A stretch of 64,000 nt of DNA from Fundidesulfovibrio agrisoli (GTDB lineage: Bacteria > Desulfobacterota > Desulfovibrionia > Desulfovibrionales > Desulfovibrionaceae): positions 62,001 through 126,000 of the forward strand of contig NZ_JAKZKX010000004.1 in NCBI RefSeq assembly GCF_022808715.1, given 5' to 3'. Positions 26,301 through 34,077 of this stretch are shown here, in pieces (the first letter of the stretch is position 1; each line of letters starts with the position of its first letter). The notes beneath the pieces are model-generated. The model did no database searches and was not told where the DNA came from. It was given only the letters and a program-made list of their open reading frames with translations. The translations under genes and the position numbers were made by a program.

Positions 26301-26529
26301 TTTCGGCCTCCAGGCCGGAGTTGTCCTTGAGGTGGAGGAGGCCGTCGCCGCCGGGGGCGAGCTGCTCCTCGAGTTCGGCCAGCCAGCCGGGGTGCGTGAA
26401 ATCCCCTGTGGCGACCACGTCCAGGCCTTTGGCCCTGGCCCAGGCGGCGAGGTGGCGGGGCGTCAGCCCTTTGCTGGTCGCCCTGGAAAACCTGGAGTGG
26501 ACGTGGAGGTCGGCCCGATACTGATCCAT
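23371..26529 (-). CDS. EndoQ-like PHP nuclease fused to UvrD/Rep helicase
   Basis: The 1052-aa protein joins two enzymes. Residues 1 to about 425 match endonuclease Q/TIGR00375 proteins: PHP metal motifs DLHVHSRFSRATSK (residues 7-20), GDFTHPGWL (42-50) and SNSDAHS (223-229), plus a Cys region (C283, C299, C302) that may bind zinc. After a Pro/Ala-rich linker (about 430-465) comes an SF1 helicase: Walker A AGPGTGKTHT (486-495), TFTRRAA, VDEVQDLSPLQ, GDPNQSIYGFRG, LENYRSSQRI, TLHASKGLEFEVVF and YVGLTRAKTRL. EndoQ nicks DNA 5' of deaminated bases; a linked helicase suggests nick-and-unwind repair. The protein is large but all motifs look intact. Confidence 0.9.
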   Translation of the reverse strand: MDQYRADLHVHSRFSRATSKGLTPRHLAAWARAKGLDVVATGDFTHPGWLAELEEQLAPGGDGLLHLKDNSGLEAEIPWLDGSHLPGRTRFLLSAEISSIYKRGGKVRKVHNLVYAPSFEAARKLNAKLERVGNLASDGRPILGLDSRHLLEMVLETDPLAFLVPAHIWTPWFSLFGSKSGFDTVEECYGAYSQHIFALETGLSSDPDMNRLLSGLDRFRLISNSDAHSGEKLGREANLFSGEVSYEGIYRALRGEGVGHDFLGTVEFFPEEGKYHMDGHADCGVVMDPHETRAKGGLCPVCGKPLTIGVLHRVMELADREQPLNPPGQPGFVSLIPLGEVLGEIDGVGAGTGKVKKHMARLLSRLGPEMHILSEVPQEDLAKDSPVLAEAIARMRQGKVFREPGFDGQYGRIRVFSPEELTRIVRGAALVSPPGGAAARRPAAAPAEIQQPSTAPAVPNETPPNSLNEHQRYAATSPSRRMLVLAGPGTGKTHTLMARIRHLTGGGADPGEILVLTFTRRAAQELRERLGDKEGQAGVRADTLHALAYEYWTEAYGEKPVLLSEDAARRLYAEVNPELAGPKLKQAWQQLGIDRERMLRRPLPVWPKAPGQPPEAAKPADPTPEDHAARFARQKASWNLADYTDLLEFWLEKIDAGIYRNDFKHVLVDEVQDLSPLQLAIIRALADGSTRSFFAIGDPNQSIYGFRGAVQGVRRTLEGFWRDLQTVGLLENYRSSQRILDLAHGLFPDSPKLEAVRPAGQGEITEFTAPQGLREISWIGEKIRKLLGPTSLTLTKGQGHALSPGDIAILVRFKGLMEPIAKVLTRFGVPCSVPEAEAFWADPRVTAILNAAGRFLGMAGIEGAAALACPDRVLASGPKEIAFYLRDVPPFDHLFWQGPEFRALCAAYKEHRGWAGLLSFVNAQSELELVGRRAEKVRIMTLHASKGLEFEVVFMPALEDGILPYAGAGILTGKPSPADAPVDEREEERLLYVGLTRAKTRLYLSHAEKRELYGRLLMLKPSRFLKKLDLVEASRSHLVAKTLRKEKQLGLL

Positions 26530-26624
26530 CTCGCCCCGTGGGGCGGCTGCGCTGGCGGCCCCGGTCTGTGGCGGCGCTTATCATGAGGAGCGCCCGCCAT
26601 GGTTTCCGGAGCAGTCTAGCGGGT

Positions 26625-27884
26625 TCAGGCGTGGGGGGCAATACCCGCCGCGAAACGTTCAAAGTCCCTCAATGCCTGGGACTGGGCCTCCAGGCGCAGG
26701 CCGTCGAAGTCGCGTCCGCGCCCGATCAGGGCTGAGGTGACGCTGTGGTCCAGGGCTCCCTCCGCGCAGGAGTTGCCGATGATGGTGGTGATCTGGCCCA
26801 GGTCCATACCCTTGCGGTAGGGCCGGTCCTCGGCGAGGGCGGTGAAGATGTCGGCCACGGCCAGCACGCGGGAGGCCAGGTCGATCTGCGAGGCGCCCAC
26901 CCTGCCGGGGTAGCCCTTGCCGTCGAGGCGTTCGTGGTGCTGGCCCACCCAACGGGCCACGTCCGAGAGCCCGGGCACGCCCGAGAGGGCGTTGAAGCCG
27001 TGCTCGGCGTGCTGGCGCATGGTCGCCATTTCGCCGGTATCCAGCGCCCCGGGTTTGAGGATGATCTCCGCGGGCACGGCGAGCTTGCCCAGGTCGTGCA
27101 GCTGGCCGGCGATCTCGAGCTGCTCCAGATCCTCCTGGGACATTCCCAGCTCCTTGCCGAGCGCCACGGCGATGGCCGTGACCCCGCGCGAGTGCGTGGC
27201 GGTGAACCGGCAGCGGAAGTCGATGATCTGGCTGAAGACCCGCGACAGCGCGGAAACCTCGCCGAAGCTGAGCACGGGGTTGCACTCCGGGGCGATGCCC
27301 CATCGGGCGCATTTCGCCGGGCGCTCGGCCATCTCCTCCCAGAATTCGGGGCTTGCGGCCAGGTCCTCGAAGGCGTCCACCCATTCGGGATTGAACATCT
27401 TGTTCTTGCCGGAGCGGATGCGCTCGACGACGCCGTCGGGGTCCAGGGGTTGGTCAGGGGAGCGGGGCAGCAGGGTGTCCACCCGGTCCACCAAATAGAC
27501 CAGGTTGCCCAGCGCCTTGCCGGGGCCGGGGGGGCCGTAGCTGGTGCGCATCCAGGCCCAGGGGGTGTGGTGGGCCTGCACCATCTCCGCCGCGGCCTGG
27601 AAGCCGGGGTAGCAGCGCAGCAGGCGGAAGCCCGTTTCTGGGTGGGAGGTGTCGTTGGAGTCGAAGGAGAGGGCGTCCAGCCTGTCCTTGAGGGCGAAGG
27701 CGCCCACGTCGTGGAGCATACCTGCAAGACCCAGGTCGGCGATCTGCTGGTTCTCGAGCCCGGCGGCGCGGCCCAGCCTGGCGGCCAGGGCGCCCACCCG
27801 GCAGTGATGGCCCACCACGGCGGGGCTGATGAGGTCAAGGGAACCCGAAAGACACTCTGCGAGATCGAACAACCTGATGGTCAC
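26625..27884 (-). CDS. Tandem HD / HD-GYP domain protein
   Basis: The start is placed at GTG 27884, preceded by GGAG with 6-bp spacing; the longer upstream frame lacks domain character. The 419-aa protein has an N-terminal HD-like half (GHHCRVGALA, GMLHDVGA) that lacks a GYP loop, and a complete C-terminal HD-GYP half (GQLHDLGKLAVPAEII, HHERLDGKGYPGR, ADIFTALAEDRPYR). No receiver or membrane segment is visible. The C-terminal half probably hydrolyses c-di-GMP while the N-terminal half may be regulatory. This is the second HD-GYP protein in the window. Confidence 0.88.
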   Translation of the reverse strand: MTIRLFDLAECLSGSLDLISPAVVGHHCRVGALAARLGRAAGLENQQIADLGLAGMLHDVGAFALKDRLDALSFDSNDTSHPETGFRLLRCYPGFQAAAEMVQAHHTPWAWMRTSYGPPGPGKALGNLVYLVDRVDTLLPRSPDQPLDPDGVVERIRSGKNKMFNPEWVDAFEDLAASPEFWEEMAERPAKCARWGIAPECNPVLSFGEVSALSRVFSQIIDFRCRFTATHSRGVTAIAVALGKELGMSQEDLEQLEIAGQLHDLGKLAVPAEIILKPGALDTGEMATMRQHAEHGFNALSGVPGLSDVARWVGQHHERLDGKGYPGRVGASQIDLASRVLAVADIFTALAEDRPYRKGMDLGQITTIIGNSCAEGALDHSVTSALIGRGRDFDGLRLEAQSQALRDFERFAAGIAPHA

Positions 27885-28080
27885 GACGTACTCCTGAAAC
27901 GACCGGTTCAAAAATAAAAGAGTACGGACCGTCTTGCAAGGGGGGACGGGGCTTAAAATCCCGATTTGGTATGAATTGTTTCGTCGGCACCTATCAATGG
28001 ATCGGGGAGCCGGGCCAAAACGCCGGCCCCCTTCCATCAGGCCCTCGGCCCAGGCACGGAGCGGTTTCAGCGAGCCCGGC

Positions 28081-28881
28081 TCAGGCCTGGCCGCAGTCGC
28101 CGGGGTCGCCGTGTGATTTCTCAAGGGCGTGCTGCATGGCCGGGAGCACGGCGGCCAGGGTCTCGCGCACGCCCTTGGGGGAGCCGGGCAGGTTCACGAT
28201 CAGGCTGTTGCCGAGGAAGCCCGCCACCGCCCGGGAGATCACCGCGCGCGGCGTGGCCTTGAGCCCGGCCAGGTGCATGGCCGTCTCGAAGCCGGGCAGC
28301 CGTTTCTCGAGGACGGCCAGCGTGGCTTCGGGGGTGATGTCGCGCGGGGCCACGCCCGTGCCGCCTGTGGTGACGATGATGTCGAAGCGCTGGGTCAGGG
28401 CGAGGTCCATGAGCATGGCTTTGAGCTTGTCCGTGTCGTCGGGCAGGATGTGCCCCTGGATGCAGGAGAGTTCAAGCTCGGCCGCCACCATGTCCCCGAT
28501 GAGGGGGCCGGAGCTGTCCTGGCGCAGGCCCGCCGCGCCCTTGTCCGAGAGGGTCACCCAGGCCAGGCTGTAGCCGCCAGTCCAGGCGGCGAAGGTGGCC
28601 GCGCCCGTGGGCAGGTAGACCTCGTCCAGGGCGTCGGCCAGGAGCACGTCCAGGGCCGGGGCCGCCCCGCCCTGGGGCCAGCGCATGCGGCCAGCCACCT
28701 GGAACAGCGGCGTGGAGCGCTGCCTGCCCAGATACGCGCCAACGCCCAGCTCCGGCAGGGCTCCCACCACGGTGAGCAGGGGGGATGCTCCGCCCGCCTC
28801 CGCGCCGGAGGCCATGAGCACGCGTTGCCCGGGTTGGATGGTCGTGTCCTGGGCCACGGCGAGCAGCACGGAGTCGGTCAT
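28081..28881 (-). CDS. MogA/MoaB-type molybdopterin protein with N-terminal extension
   Basis: The start at 28881 follows AAGGTGG. The 266-aa product has a C-terminal MogA/MoaB domain (about 95-255) with [27 protein letters not shown] and [11 protein letters not shown], the molybdopterin-binding signature of enzymes that adenylylate molybdopterin before Mo/W insertion. An extra N-terminal domain of about 90 residues is not recognised. Formate dehydrogenase genes in this window (fdhE, fdhB) would need this cofactor. It is transcribed divergently from rfbA. Confidence 0.87.
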   Translation of the reverse strand: MTDSVLLAVAQDTTIQPGQRVLMASGAEAGGASPLLTVVGALPELGVGAYLGRQRSTPLFQVAGRMRWPQGGAAPALDVLLADALDEVYLPTGAATFAAWTGGYSLAWVTLSDKGAAGLRQDSSGPLIGDMVAAELELSCIQGHILPDDTDKLKAMLMDLALTQRFDIIVTTGGTGVAPRDITPEATLAVLEKRLPGFETAMHLAGLKATPRAVISRAVAGFLGNSLIVNLPGSPKGVRETLAAVLPAMQHALEKSHGDPGDCGQA

Positions 28882-28962
28882 ACGCGAAACCACCTTGACT
28901 GTTGCAATTTTGGAGGGCATGGGCCACAAAACCTGATTGAAACTCCACTTCCGAGGAAGCGC

Positions 28963-29844
28963 ATGAAAGGCATCATCCTGGCCGGCGGCTCCGGCACGAG
29001 ACTCTATCCCATCACCAGAGTGGTCAGCAAGCAGCTCCTGCCGGTGTACGACAAGCCCATGATCTACTACCCGTTGTCCGTGCTCATGCTGGCGGGCATC
29101 CGGGACATCATGATCATCTCCACCCCGCACGACCTGCCCCGCTTCGAGGAGATGCTCGGCGACGGCTCCTGGCTGGGCCTCAATTTCCATTACAAGGTGC
29201 AGCCCAAGCCCGAGGGCCTGGCCCAGGCCTTCGTGCTGGCCGAGGACTTCATCGGCAAGGACAAGGTATGCCTCGTGCTCGGCGACAACATCTTCTACGG
29301 CCAGGGCATGGCCAGCGTGCTGCAGCGCTGCGCCCAGCTCGACAGCGGCGGCGTGGTCTTCGGCTACAAGGTGCGCGACCCCGAGCGCTACGGCGTGGTG
29401 GAGTTCGACGAGGCCCACAACGTCATCTCCATCGAGGAGAAACCGAAGCAGCCCAAGAGCAAGTTCGCCGTCACCGGCTTGTACTTCTACGACAACCAGG
29501 TGGTGGAGATCGCCCGCAACCTCAAGCCCTCCCCGCGCGGCGAGCTCGAGATCACGGACGTCAACAACGAGTACCTCAAGCGCAAGCAGCTCAAGGTGGA
29601 GTTCCTGGGCCGCGGCTTCGCCTGGCTGGATACGGGCACCCACGAGTCCCTGCATCAGGCCGCCGGGTTCGTGCAGGCCATCCAGGACCGTCAGGGCCTC
29701 AAGGTCTCCTGCCTGGAGGAGATCGCCTTCCGCATGGGCTACATCACCGACGCCGACCTGGAGCACCTCGCCCAGGACATGCTCAAGAACTCCTACGGCC
29801 AGTACCTCATGGACGTGGTCCGCGAAGCCAGAGGGGAGGGTTGA
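28963..29844 (+). CDS. rfbA: Glucose-1-phosphate thymidylyltransferase
   Basis: The 293-aa enzyme has the nucleotidyltransferase signature [15 protein letters not shown] at its N-terminus, [16 protein letters not shown], the GDNIFYG metal site, and EKP and [10 protein letters not shown] further on. It makes dTDP-glucose, the first step to dTDP-rhamnose. No rfbB/C/D genes are in the window, so the pathway is split. The start follows GAGGAAG. It is 3 bp from argJ, an odd functional pairing that nevertheless suggests co-transcription. Confidence 0.95.
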   Translation: MKGIILAGGSGTRLYPITRVVSKQLLPVYDKPMIYYPLSVLMLAGIRDIMIISTPHDLPRFEEMLGDGSWLGLNFHYKVQPKPEGLAQAFVLAEDFIGKDKVCLVLGDNIFYGQGMASVLQRCAQLDSGGVVFGYKVRDPERYGVVEFDEAHNVISIEEKPKQPKSKFAVTGLYFYDNQVVEIARNLKPSPRGELEITDVNNEYLKRKQLKVEFLGRGFAWLDTGTHESLHQAAGFVQAIQDRQGLKVSCLEEIAFRMGYITDADLEHLAQDMLKNSYGQYLMDVVREARGEG

Positions 29845-29847
29845 ACC

Positions 29848-31041
29848 ATGACCAAAGCCGTTCCCGTTCCCAAGGGATATTCCTTCGCCGCCCATGATTC
29901 GGGCTTCCGCTACCAGGGGCGCGACGACGTGGCCCTCATCGTTTCCGACCGCCCCGCCGCCGGCGCGGGCGTGTTCACCAAGAACCTGTTCCAGGCCGCG
30001 CCCGTCACCGTGGCGCGCCAGAACCTGCAAAGCGGCGAGACCATCCGGGCCTTCCTGGCCAACGCCGGGCAGGCCAACGCCTGCACCGGGGCCCAGGGCA
30101 TCGCCAACTGCAAGGAGACCCTGGACCTGGTGGCCGAGCGCCTGGGCCTGGAGCCGGAGGACATCCTCCCCGCCTCCACGGGCGTCATCGGCCCGCAGCT
30201 GAAGATGGACATCTGGCGCGCCCAGGTTCCCGCCCTGGCGGGCAAGCTGGGCCAGTGCTCGCCCATCCAGGCGGCCAAGGCCATCATGACCACCGACGCC
30301 TTCCCCAAGATGGCCTGGGGCTCCGTGGAGTACGACGGCGGCGAGGTCCGCCTGTTCGGCATGGCCAAGGGCGCGGGCATGATCTGCCCCAACATGGGCA
30401 CCATGCTCTGCTTCATCGTCTGCGACGCCCAGGTGGACACCGAGCGCTGGCAGGAGATGCTGGCCTCCGCCGTGGACGCCAGCTTCAACGCCGTCACCGT
30501 GGACGGCGACACCTCCACCAACGACTGCGTGCTGGCCATGGCCAACGGTGCCTCGGGCGTGCGGGTGCAGACCGAAGGCGAACTCGCCGCGCTCTCCGAA
30601 GCGTTGCGCGAAGTCTGCCAGGCCCTGGCCTACATGGTGGTGGAGGACGCCGAGGGCGGCACGCGCATCATCCGCGTGCACGTCACCGGCGCGGAGGACA
30701 ACATGCAGGCCGAGACCTGCGCCCGCGCCGTGGGGCACTCGCCCCTGGTCAAGACCGCCATGTTCGGCCGCGACGCCAACTGGGGCCGCATCGTGGCGGC
30801 GGTTGGCCGCAGCGGAGCGGACTTCGACCCGGAGAATGTGACCGTGGCCATCGGCGGCATCCCGGTGTTCGCCGAGGGCCAGCCAGTGGAGGGCGACCTG
30901 GACGCCCTGCTGGCCCCGCACATGCGGCGGACCGAGGTGGCCGTGGATATCGACCTGGGCGCCGGGGACGGCGAATACCTGCTCCTGGCTGCGGACCTGG
31001 GCTACGAGTACGTGAAGATCAACGGGGACTACCGCTCATAG
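29848..31041 (+). CDS. argJ: Bifunctional glutamate N-acetyltransferase / ornithine acetyltransferase
   Basis: The 397-aa precursor is ArgJ, which recycles acetyl groups in arginine synthesis. The autocleavage region MICPNMGTMLCF contains the Thr that becomes the nucleophile of the beta chain. VTVDGDTSTNDCVLAMANG and GRDANWGRI are also typical. It probably shares a transcript with rfbA (3-bp gap) and ends at a strong terminator. argC is 16 kb away. Confidence 0.95.
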   Translation: MTKAVPVPKGYSFAAHDSGFRYQGRDDVALIVSDRPAAGAGVFTKNLFQAAPVTVARQNLQSGETIRAFLANAGQANACTGAQGIANCKETLDLVAERLGLEPEDILPASTGVIGPQLKMDIWRAQVPALAGKLGQCSPIQAAKAIMTTDAFPKMAWGSVEYDGGEVRLFGMAKGAGMICPNMGTMLCFIVCDAQVDTERWQEMLASAVDASFNAVTVDGDTSTNDCVLAMANGASGVRVQTEGELAALSEALREVCQALAYMVVEDAEGGTRIIRVHVTGAEDNMQAETCARAVGHSPLVKTAMFGRDANWGRIVAAVGRSGADFDPENVTVAIGGIPVFAEGQPVEGDLDALLAPHMRRTEVAVDIDLGAGDGEYLLLAADLGYEYVKINGDYRS

Positions 31042-31067
31042 CGGAGAGAACCGGAACCGAGACGAAT

Positions 31068-31101
31068 AAGGCCCGGGCGCGTGAGCGCCCGGGCCTTTTT
31101 T
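31068..31101. terminator. Strong bidirectional terminator
   Basis: A perfect 13-bp stem (31068-31080 / 31085-31097) with a GTGA loop and T run to 31101 lies between argJ and the convergent glycosyltransferase-like gene. Confidence 0.9.
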
Positions 31102-31835
31102 CATTCACGGGGCAGGGATTGCGCGATGGCAAGCGTCCGCCTCCCCGCCCCCTCCGGCGGCTCCCGCAGCAGCGCCTCCAGGTCCTCCACAGTGTCCAGG
31201 TCCGCCAGCGGGGGCAGTTGGGCTGGTTCCAGCGGCGTAAGCACCCGCTTGGTGGCCTCGAACACCTCCGGCGTGCTCCAGGGGATGTTATCGAACGCCA
31301 CGGGCAGGTAACGCGCGGCCTTAAAGCCCACGGTCCAGTAGCCGCCGTCGGGGCTTGGCCCGATGAGCGCCGGTTCCGAGCGCAACAGGCGGCAGAGTTG
31401 CGACGCCCTGCGCGCCGTGAGACCGGGCAGGTCCGACCCCAGGGCCGCGGCCGACGCATAGCCTTGCGCGAAGGCCCAGGCGAAGGCGTTGTGCAGGCGC
31501 CGGCCCAGATCCGTCCCTTCCTGCGGGATCACCCGTGAGAGCGACGGCAGCCAGCGGCGGACCTCCTCCAGGGCGTCCGCCGGGTCCACGAAGCCGATGA
31601 CATCCGCGCCGCAGCCGTGCAGCGCCTCCAGCATGTCCTCCACGCAGGCGCGGTACAGGGCCAGCGCGGCTTCGTCCCCCAGATGGGCGGCCAGGCGGGT
31701 CTTCACGCAACCTAAACGCGGGGCGCGCAGCATGAAGATGATGCAGAGAGGAGAAGAGGGAGAGGAAGTCAGAAGATGCCTCCGGCGGCCAAAGGAACTT
31801 CGTTCCTTTGGAATCCTGTATTGCTTCGCGTTCAC
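31101..31835 (-). CDS. TIGR04282-type transferase of arsenosugar clusters
   Basis: The product matches the DUF2064/TIGR04282 family (cofactor-guanylyltransferase-like fold), seen as FMLRAPRLGCVKTRLA, SDLPGL and PSPDGGYWTVG. This family accompanies the radical SAM protein ArsS and a second transferase in arsenosugar-type clusters, both of which lie nearby at 32322 and 33260. The start is doubtful. The first beta strand (LCIIFML) precedes the first in-frame ATG (31733), so a start further upstream is needed. The only candidates are a GTG at 31835 or a CTG at 31772 behind GGAGG, and both lie within or at the edge of a REP-like repeat. The length is therefore 213-244 aa. Confidence 0.8.
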   Translation of the reverse strand: MNAKQYRIPKERSSFGRRRHLLTSSPSSPLCIIFMLRAPRLGCVKTRLAAHLGDEAALALYRACVEDMLEALHGCGADVIGFVDPADALEEVRRWLPSLSRVIPQEGTDLGRRLHNAFAWAFAQGYASAAALGSDLPGLTARRASQLCRLLRSEPALIGPSPDGGYWTVGFKAARYLPVAFDNIPWSTPEVFEATKRVLTPLEPAQLPPLADLDTVEDLEALLREPPEGAGRRTLAIAQSLPRE

Positions 31836-31836
31836 G
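31778..31836 (-). repeat. REP-like element covering the 5' end of a gene
   Basis: Read on the minus strand it runs CGTGAACGCGAAGC, a hairpin (CCAAAGGAAC / GTTCCTTTGG), then GGCCGCCGGAGGC. It matches the copies at 34943-35004 and 35060-35122. Confidence 0.75.
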
Positions 31837-32087
31837 GCGCGAGCGTGTCGCAGGATAGAGAAACGCTGGAATGTATCAAGTCCTGACCGGGCCGAGAGGA
31901 TGCGGGCTTTGCCTTCAGTCAGCGGGCCGCAGATATTTGCCCCGAGTCAGCGCATCCAATCCTTCGGCAAGCTATCAAAGCGCAGCTTTTCCGGTCGGCC
32001 AAGCCCAGACACGCCGCGCGCCTGTCGCCGGTGCGGCACGGCCCGGGCTGTCTTGCGCTGGCGCTTGCGCCAGAGGGCCGAAGGCCA

Positions 32088-32140
32088 GGCAGCTTGGACA
32101 GCCCGGCCGGGCCGCACCGGCGACAGGCGTGGTACAACCC
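32088..32140 (+). repeat. 53-bp direct repeat, copy 1
   Basis: It is identical to copy 2 (32190-32242) except for one base. The two starts are 102 bp apart. The core CAGCCCGGCCGGGC is palindromic. Confidence 0.85.
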
Positions 32141-32176
32141 GATTTCTTGCCCGATTTCTTGCCCGATTTCTTGCCC
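32141..32176 (+). repeat. 12-bp tandem repeat, three perfect copies
   Basis: The unit GATTTCTTGCCC occurs three times in a row, then once in degenerate form (GTTGCTCTTGCCC). It lies between the two 53-bp direct repeats. Confidence 0.9.
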
Positions 32177-32189
32177 GTTGCTCTTGCCC

Positions 32190-32242
32190 GGCAGCTTGGG
32201 CAGCCCGGCCGGGCCGCACCGGCGACAGGCGTGGTACAACCC
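32190..32242 (+). repeat. 53-bp direct repeat, copy 2
   Basis: It shares 52 of 53 bases with copy 1, and both end in GTGGTACAACCC. Confidence 0.85.
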
Positions 32243-32321
32243 AATTATGTGCCCACTGCTCCGGCCAAGCTGTTTGGCCAGCCCCGGGGCGCACCGGCCA
32301 GGTGCGCCTCGTCAACGAGTG

Positions 32322-33263
32322 TTAAGCCAACGCGCCCTTGCAGCTCGACCCTGCCCCGGCGGTGCAGCCCAGGCAGTGCGGCCCCGTGACCACCACGCGT
32401 CCGGCCAGGGCGTCCCTGTCGAAAGCGTCGATGTGGTCCGGCGCGCCGTGGTTTATCCGCAGCCCCAGGGCCTGGTTGAAGTCGCAATCGTACAGCGCCC
32501 CGTCCCAGCCCACGTTCACCTGGCTGCGGCACATCAGCCCGCCAAGCGTGTCCGGGTTGAACTTCTCGCGCAGCAGGCTCCAATAATCCTTGTCCTGCCC
32601 CTTGCTCTCCAACTCCTCCAGGTAGCGGCCCAGGGGCATGTTGGTGATTGTCCGCAGGTTGGAGAACGCCACCCCGTGCAGGCTGAGCGCCTTGCGGTAG
32701 TCGCCCTCCAGGGCTTTTTCATCCGGCGGCAGGTAAGGGCCGAGGGGATGGTTGAAGACCAGATCCAGGGCCGGGCCGCCCGGCTGGGCGTAGCCCAGGG
32801 CGTTGAGTCTGCGCATGGCCTCGATCACCCTGGAGTGCACGCCCGCGCCGCGCATGGGGTCCACGTTTTCGGCCAGATAGCAGGGCAGGGAGGCCACCAG
32901 GCCAATGCCCAGCCCGGCGTACAGCTCATAGTAGTGCTCGAAGCCGGGCTCCGTGAGGATGGCCAGGTTGGTGCGCACCTGCACGGCGAGCCCGGCCCCG
33001 CGCAGGGTGCGCAGGAAGCCGGGCAAGCCGGGATTCAGCTCCGGGGAGCCGCCCGTGACGTCCACCAGCGCGGGGCGGACCTCCAGCGCGGCCCGGGCCA
33101 CCTTGTCCAGGGTGGCCTCGTCCATCACCTCGGTGCGGTGCGGCCCGGCCTCCAGGTGGCAGTGCGTGCAGGCCAGGTTGCACTTGAGGCCCACGTTCAC
33201 CTGGAGCACGTCCAGGCCCGAGGCCTGAAGCTCGCCCCCGGCCAGTTGTTCGAAAGCGTTCAT
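32322..33263 (-). CDS. arsS: ArsS-like radical SAM protein (arsenosugar biosynthesis)
   Basis: The 313-aa protein starts at ATG 33263 behind GGAG. It has a radical SAM cluster motif CNLACTHC (C28, C32, C35) followed by HLEAGPHR, the TGGSPELNP strand, and a C-terminal Cys-rich tail (CLGCTAGAGSSC). This is the layout of the rSAM/selenodomain family now called ArsS, proposed to transfer the 5'-deoxyadenosyl group to dimethylarsenite. No in-frame TGA is seen, so this is a Cys form rather than a selenoprotein. It overlaps the glycosyltransferase gene by 4 bp. No arsM is in the window. Confidence 0.88.
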   Translation of the reverse strand: MNAFEQLAGGELQASGLDVLQVNVGLKCNLACTHCHLEAGPHRTEVMDEATLDKVARAALEVRPALVDVTGGSPELNPGLPGFLRTLRGAGLAVQVRTNLAILTEPGFEHYYELYAGLGIGLVASLPCYLAENVDPMRGAGVHSRVIEAMRRLNALGYAQPGGPALDLVFNHPLGPYLPPDEKALEGDYRKALSLHGVAFSNLRTITNMPLGRYLEELESKGQDKDYWSLLREKFNPDTLGGLMCRSQVNVGWDGALYDCDFNQALGLRINHGAPDHIDAFDRDALAGRVVVTGPHCLGCTAGAGSSCKGALA

Positions 33264-33973
33264 GAATTCTCCTTCAACGGCCCAGCGGCCCGGTGCAGCG
33301 GCGCGAGCCTCTCCGGCGGCACGCCCAGCATATATAATAGGATGATATACCAGTTCAGAAAAGTCCTGCGCCAGATGCCCTCGGCCTCCCAGCGCCTGGA
33401 CGAGGCCAGGGTGCGCCCCTTGGCGAAGCCGATGCGCAGGCCCGCCCGCCGGGCGCGGACCATGATGTCCACATCCTCCAGGATGGGCATGTCCGCGAAG
33501 CCGCCCAGCGCGTCGAAGGCGGCGCGGGTGAAGAATTGGGCCTGGTCGCCGTAGGGGGCCAGGGTCAGCCGGGAGCGCAGGCTGGCCATCCAGGCGATGA
33601 GCCGCAGGGACCACTTGTCCGAGCGGATGCCCAGGTCGAAGGCTCCGGCCTGGCGGCTTCCATCGGCCAGCAACTCGTCCATGGCCTCGAAGGCCCCGCC
33701 CGGCAGGGCGCAGTCCGCGTGCAGAAAGACCAGCACCTCGCCCACGGCGTGGCGCGCGGCGGCGTTCATCTGCCTGGCCCGTCCGCGCGGCGCGGGCACT
33801 GCCAGCACGCCGGGGCGCTCCAATGCGGCCAGGGTGGTGCGCTGCGGGTGGCCGTCCGCCACGAGGATCTCCACGCGCCGCCCGTAGCCCACAGTGCGGA
33901 TGTGGTCCACCAGGGCGTTGATGCGCTCCTCTTCCCCCAGCACGGGAACGATGACCGAATACGAAAGGGACAT
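33260..33973 (-). CDS. TIGR04283-type family 2 glycosyltransferase (arsenosugar cluster)
   Basis: The 237-aa protein has a GT2 fold: YSVIVPVLGEEERIN, VADGHP, GRARQMNAAARHA and the DXD-like FLHADCALP. Further on come GDQAQFFTRAAFDALGGF, PILEDVDIMVRARR and a C-terminal membrane-proximal helix with FLNWYIILLYMLG. These are features of TIGR04283 (rSAM/selenodomain-associated transferase 2). It is the first gene of the minus-strand pair with arsS (ATGA overlap). The probable role is sugar attachment or processing in an arsenosugar-like product. Confidence 0.88.
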   Translation of the reverse strand: MSLSYSVIVPVLGEEERINALVDHIRTVGYGRRVEILVADGHPQRTTLAALERPGVLAVPAPRGRARQMNAAARHAVGEVLVFLHADCALPGGAFEAMDELLADGSRQAGAFDLGIRSDKWSLRLIAWMASLRSRLTLAPYGDQAQFFTRAAFDALGGFADMPILEDVDIMVRARRAGLRIGFAKGRTLASSRRWEAEGIWRRTFLNWYIILLYMLGVPPERLAPLHRAAGPLKENS

Positions 33974-34077
33974 GGCTCACGCTGCATAACAGGCCCTGAG
34001 CCTTCCCGCAAACGTTGGCTTGGTTGCCTCTTGACGTATTTGCGAAAGCGGTCCAACTCCCTGCCGAGGAGTCTCAT

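Larger units (their letters stand above)
31837..32321. other. Gene-free, repeat-rich gap inside the arsenosugar cluster
   Basis: No credible gene is seen in this 485-bp stretch; small open frames reflect the repeats. It splits the TIGR04282 gene from arsS. It contains the two 53-bp direct repeats, an inverted related segment near 32019-32055, and the 12-bp tandem repeat listed separately. Confidence 0.6.

Noticed and set aside
23350-26586. 1078-codon plus-strand open frame opposite the EndoQ-helicase gene
   Set aside because: The translation has no domain character and reflects codon bias of the real minus-strand gene.
32141-32176. Possible CRISPR-like array
   Set aside because: The units are only 12 bp, contiguous without spacers and without cas genes.
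31871-32389. Small open frames with LPDFLPDF or KKSGKKSG repeats
   Set aside because: They translate the 12-bp tandem repeat and lack ribosome sites; no family resemblance.
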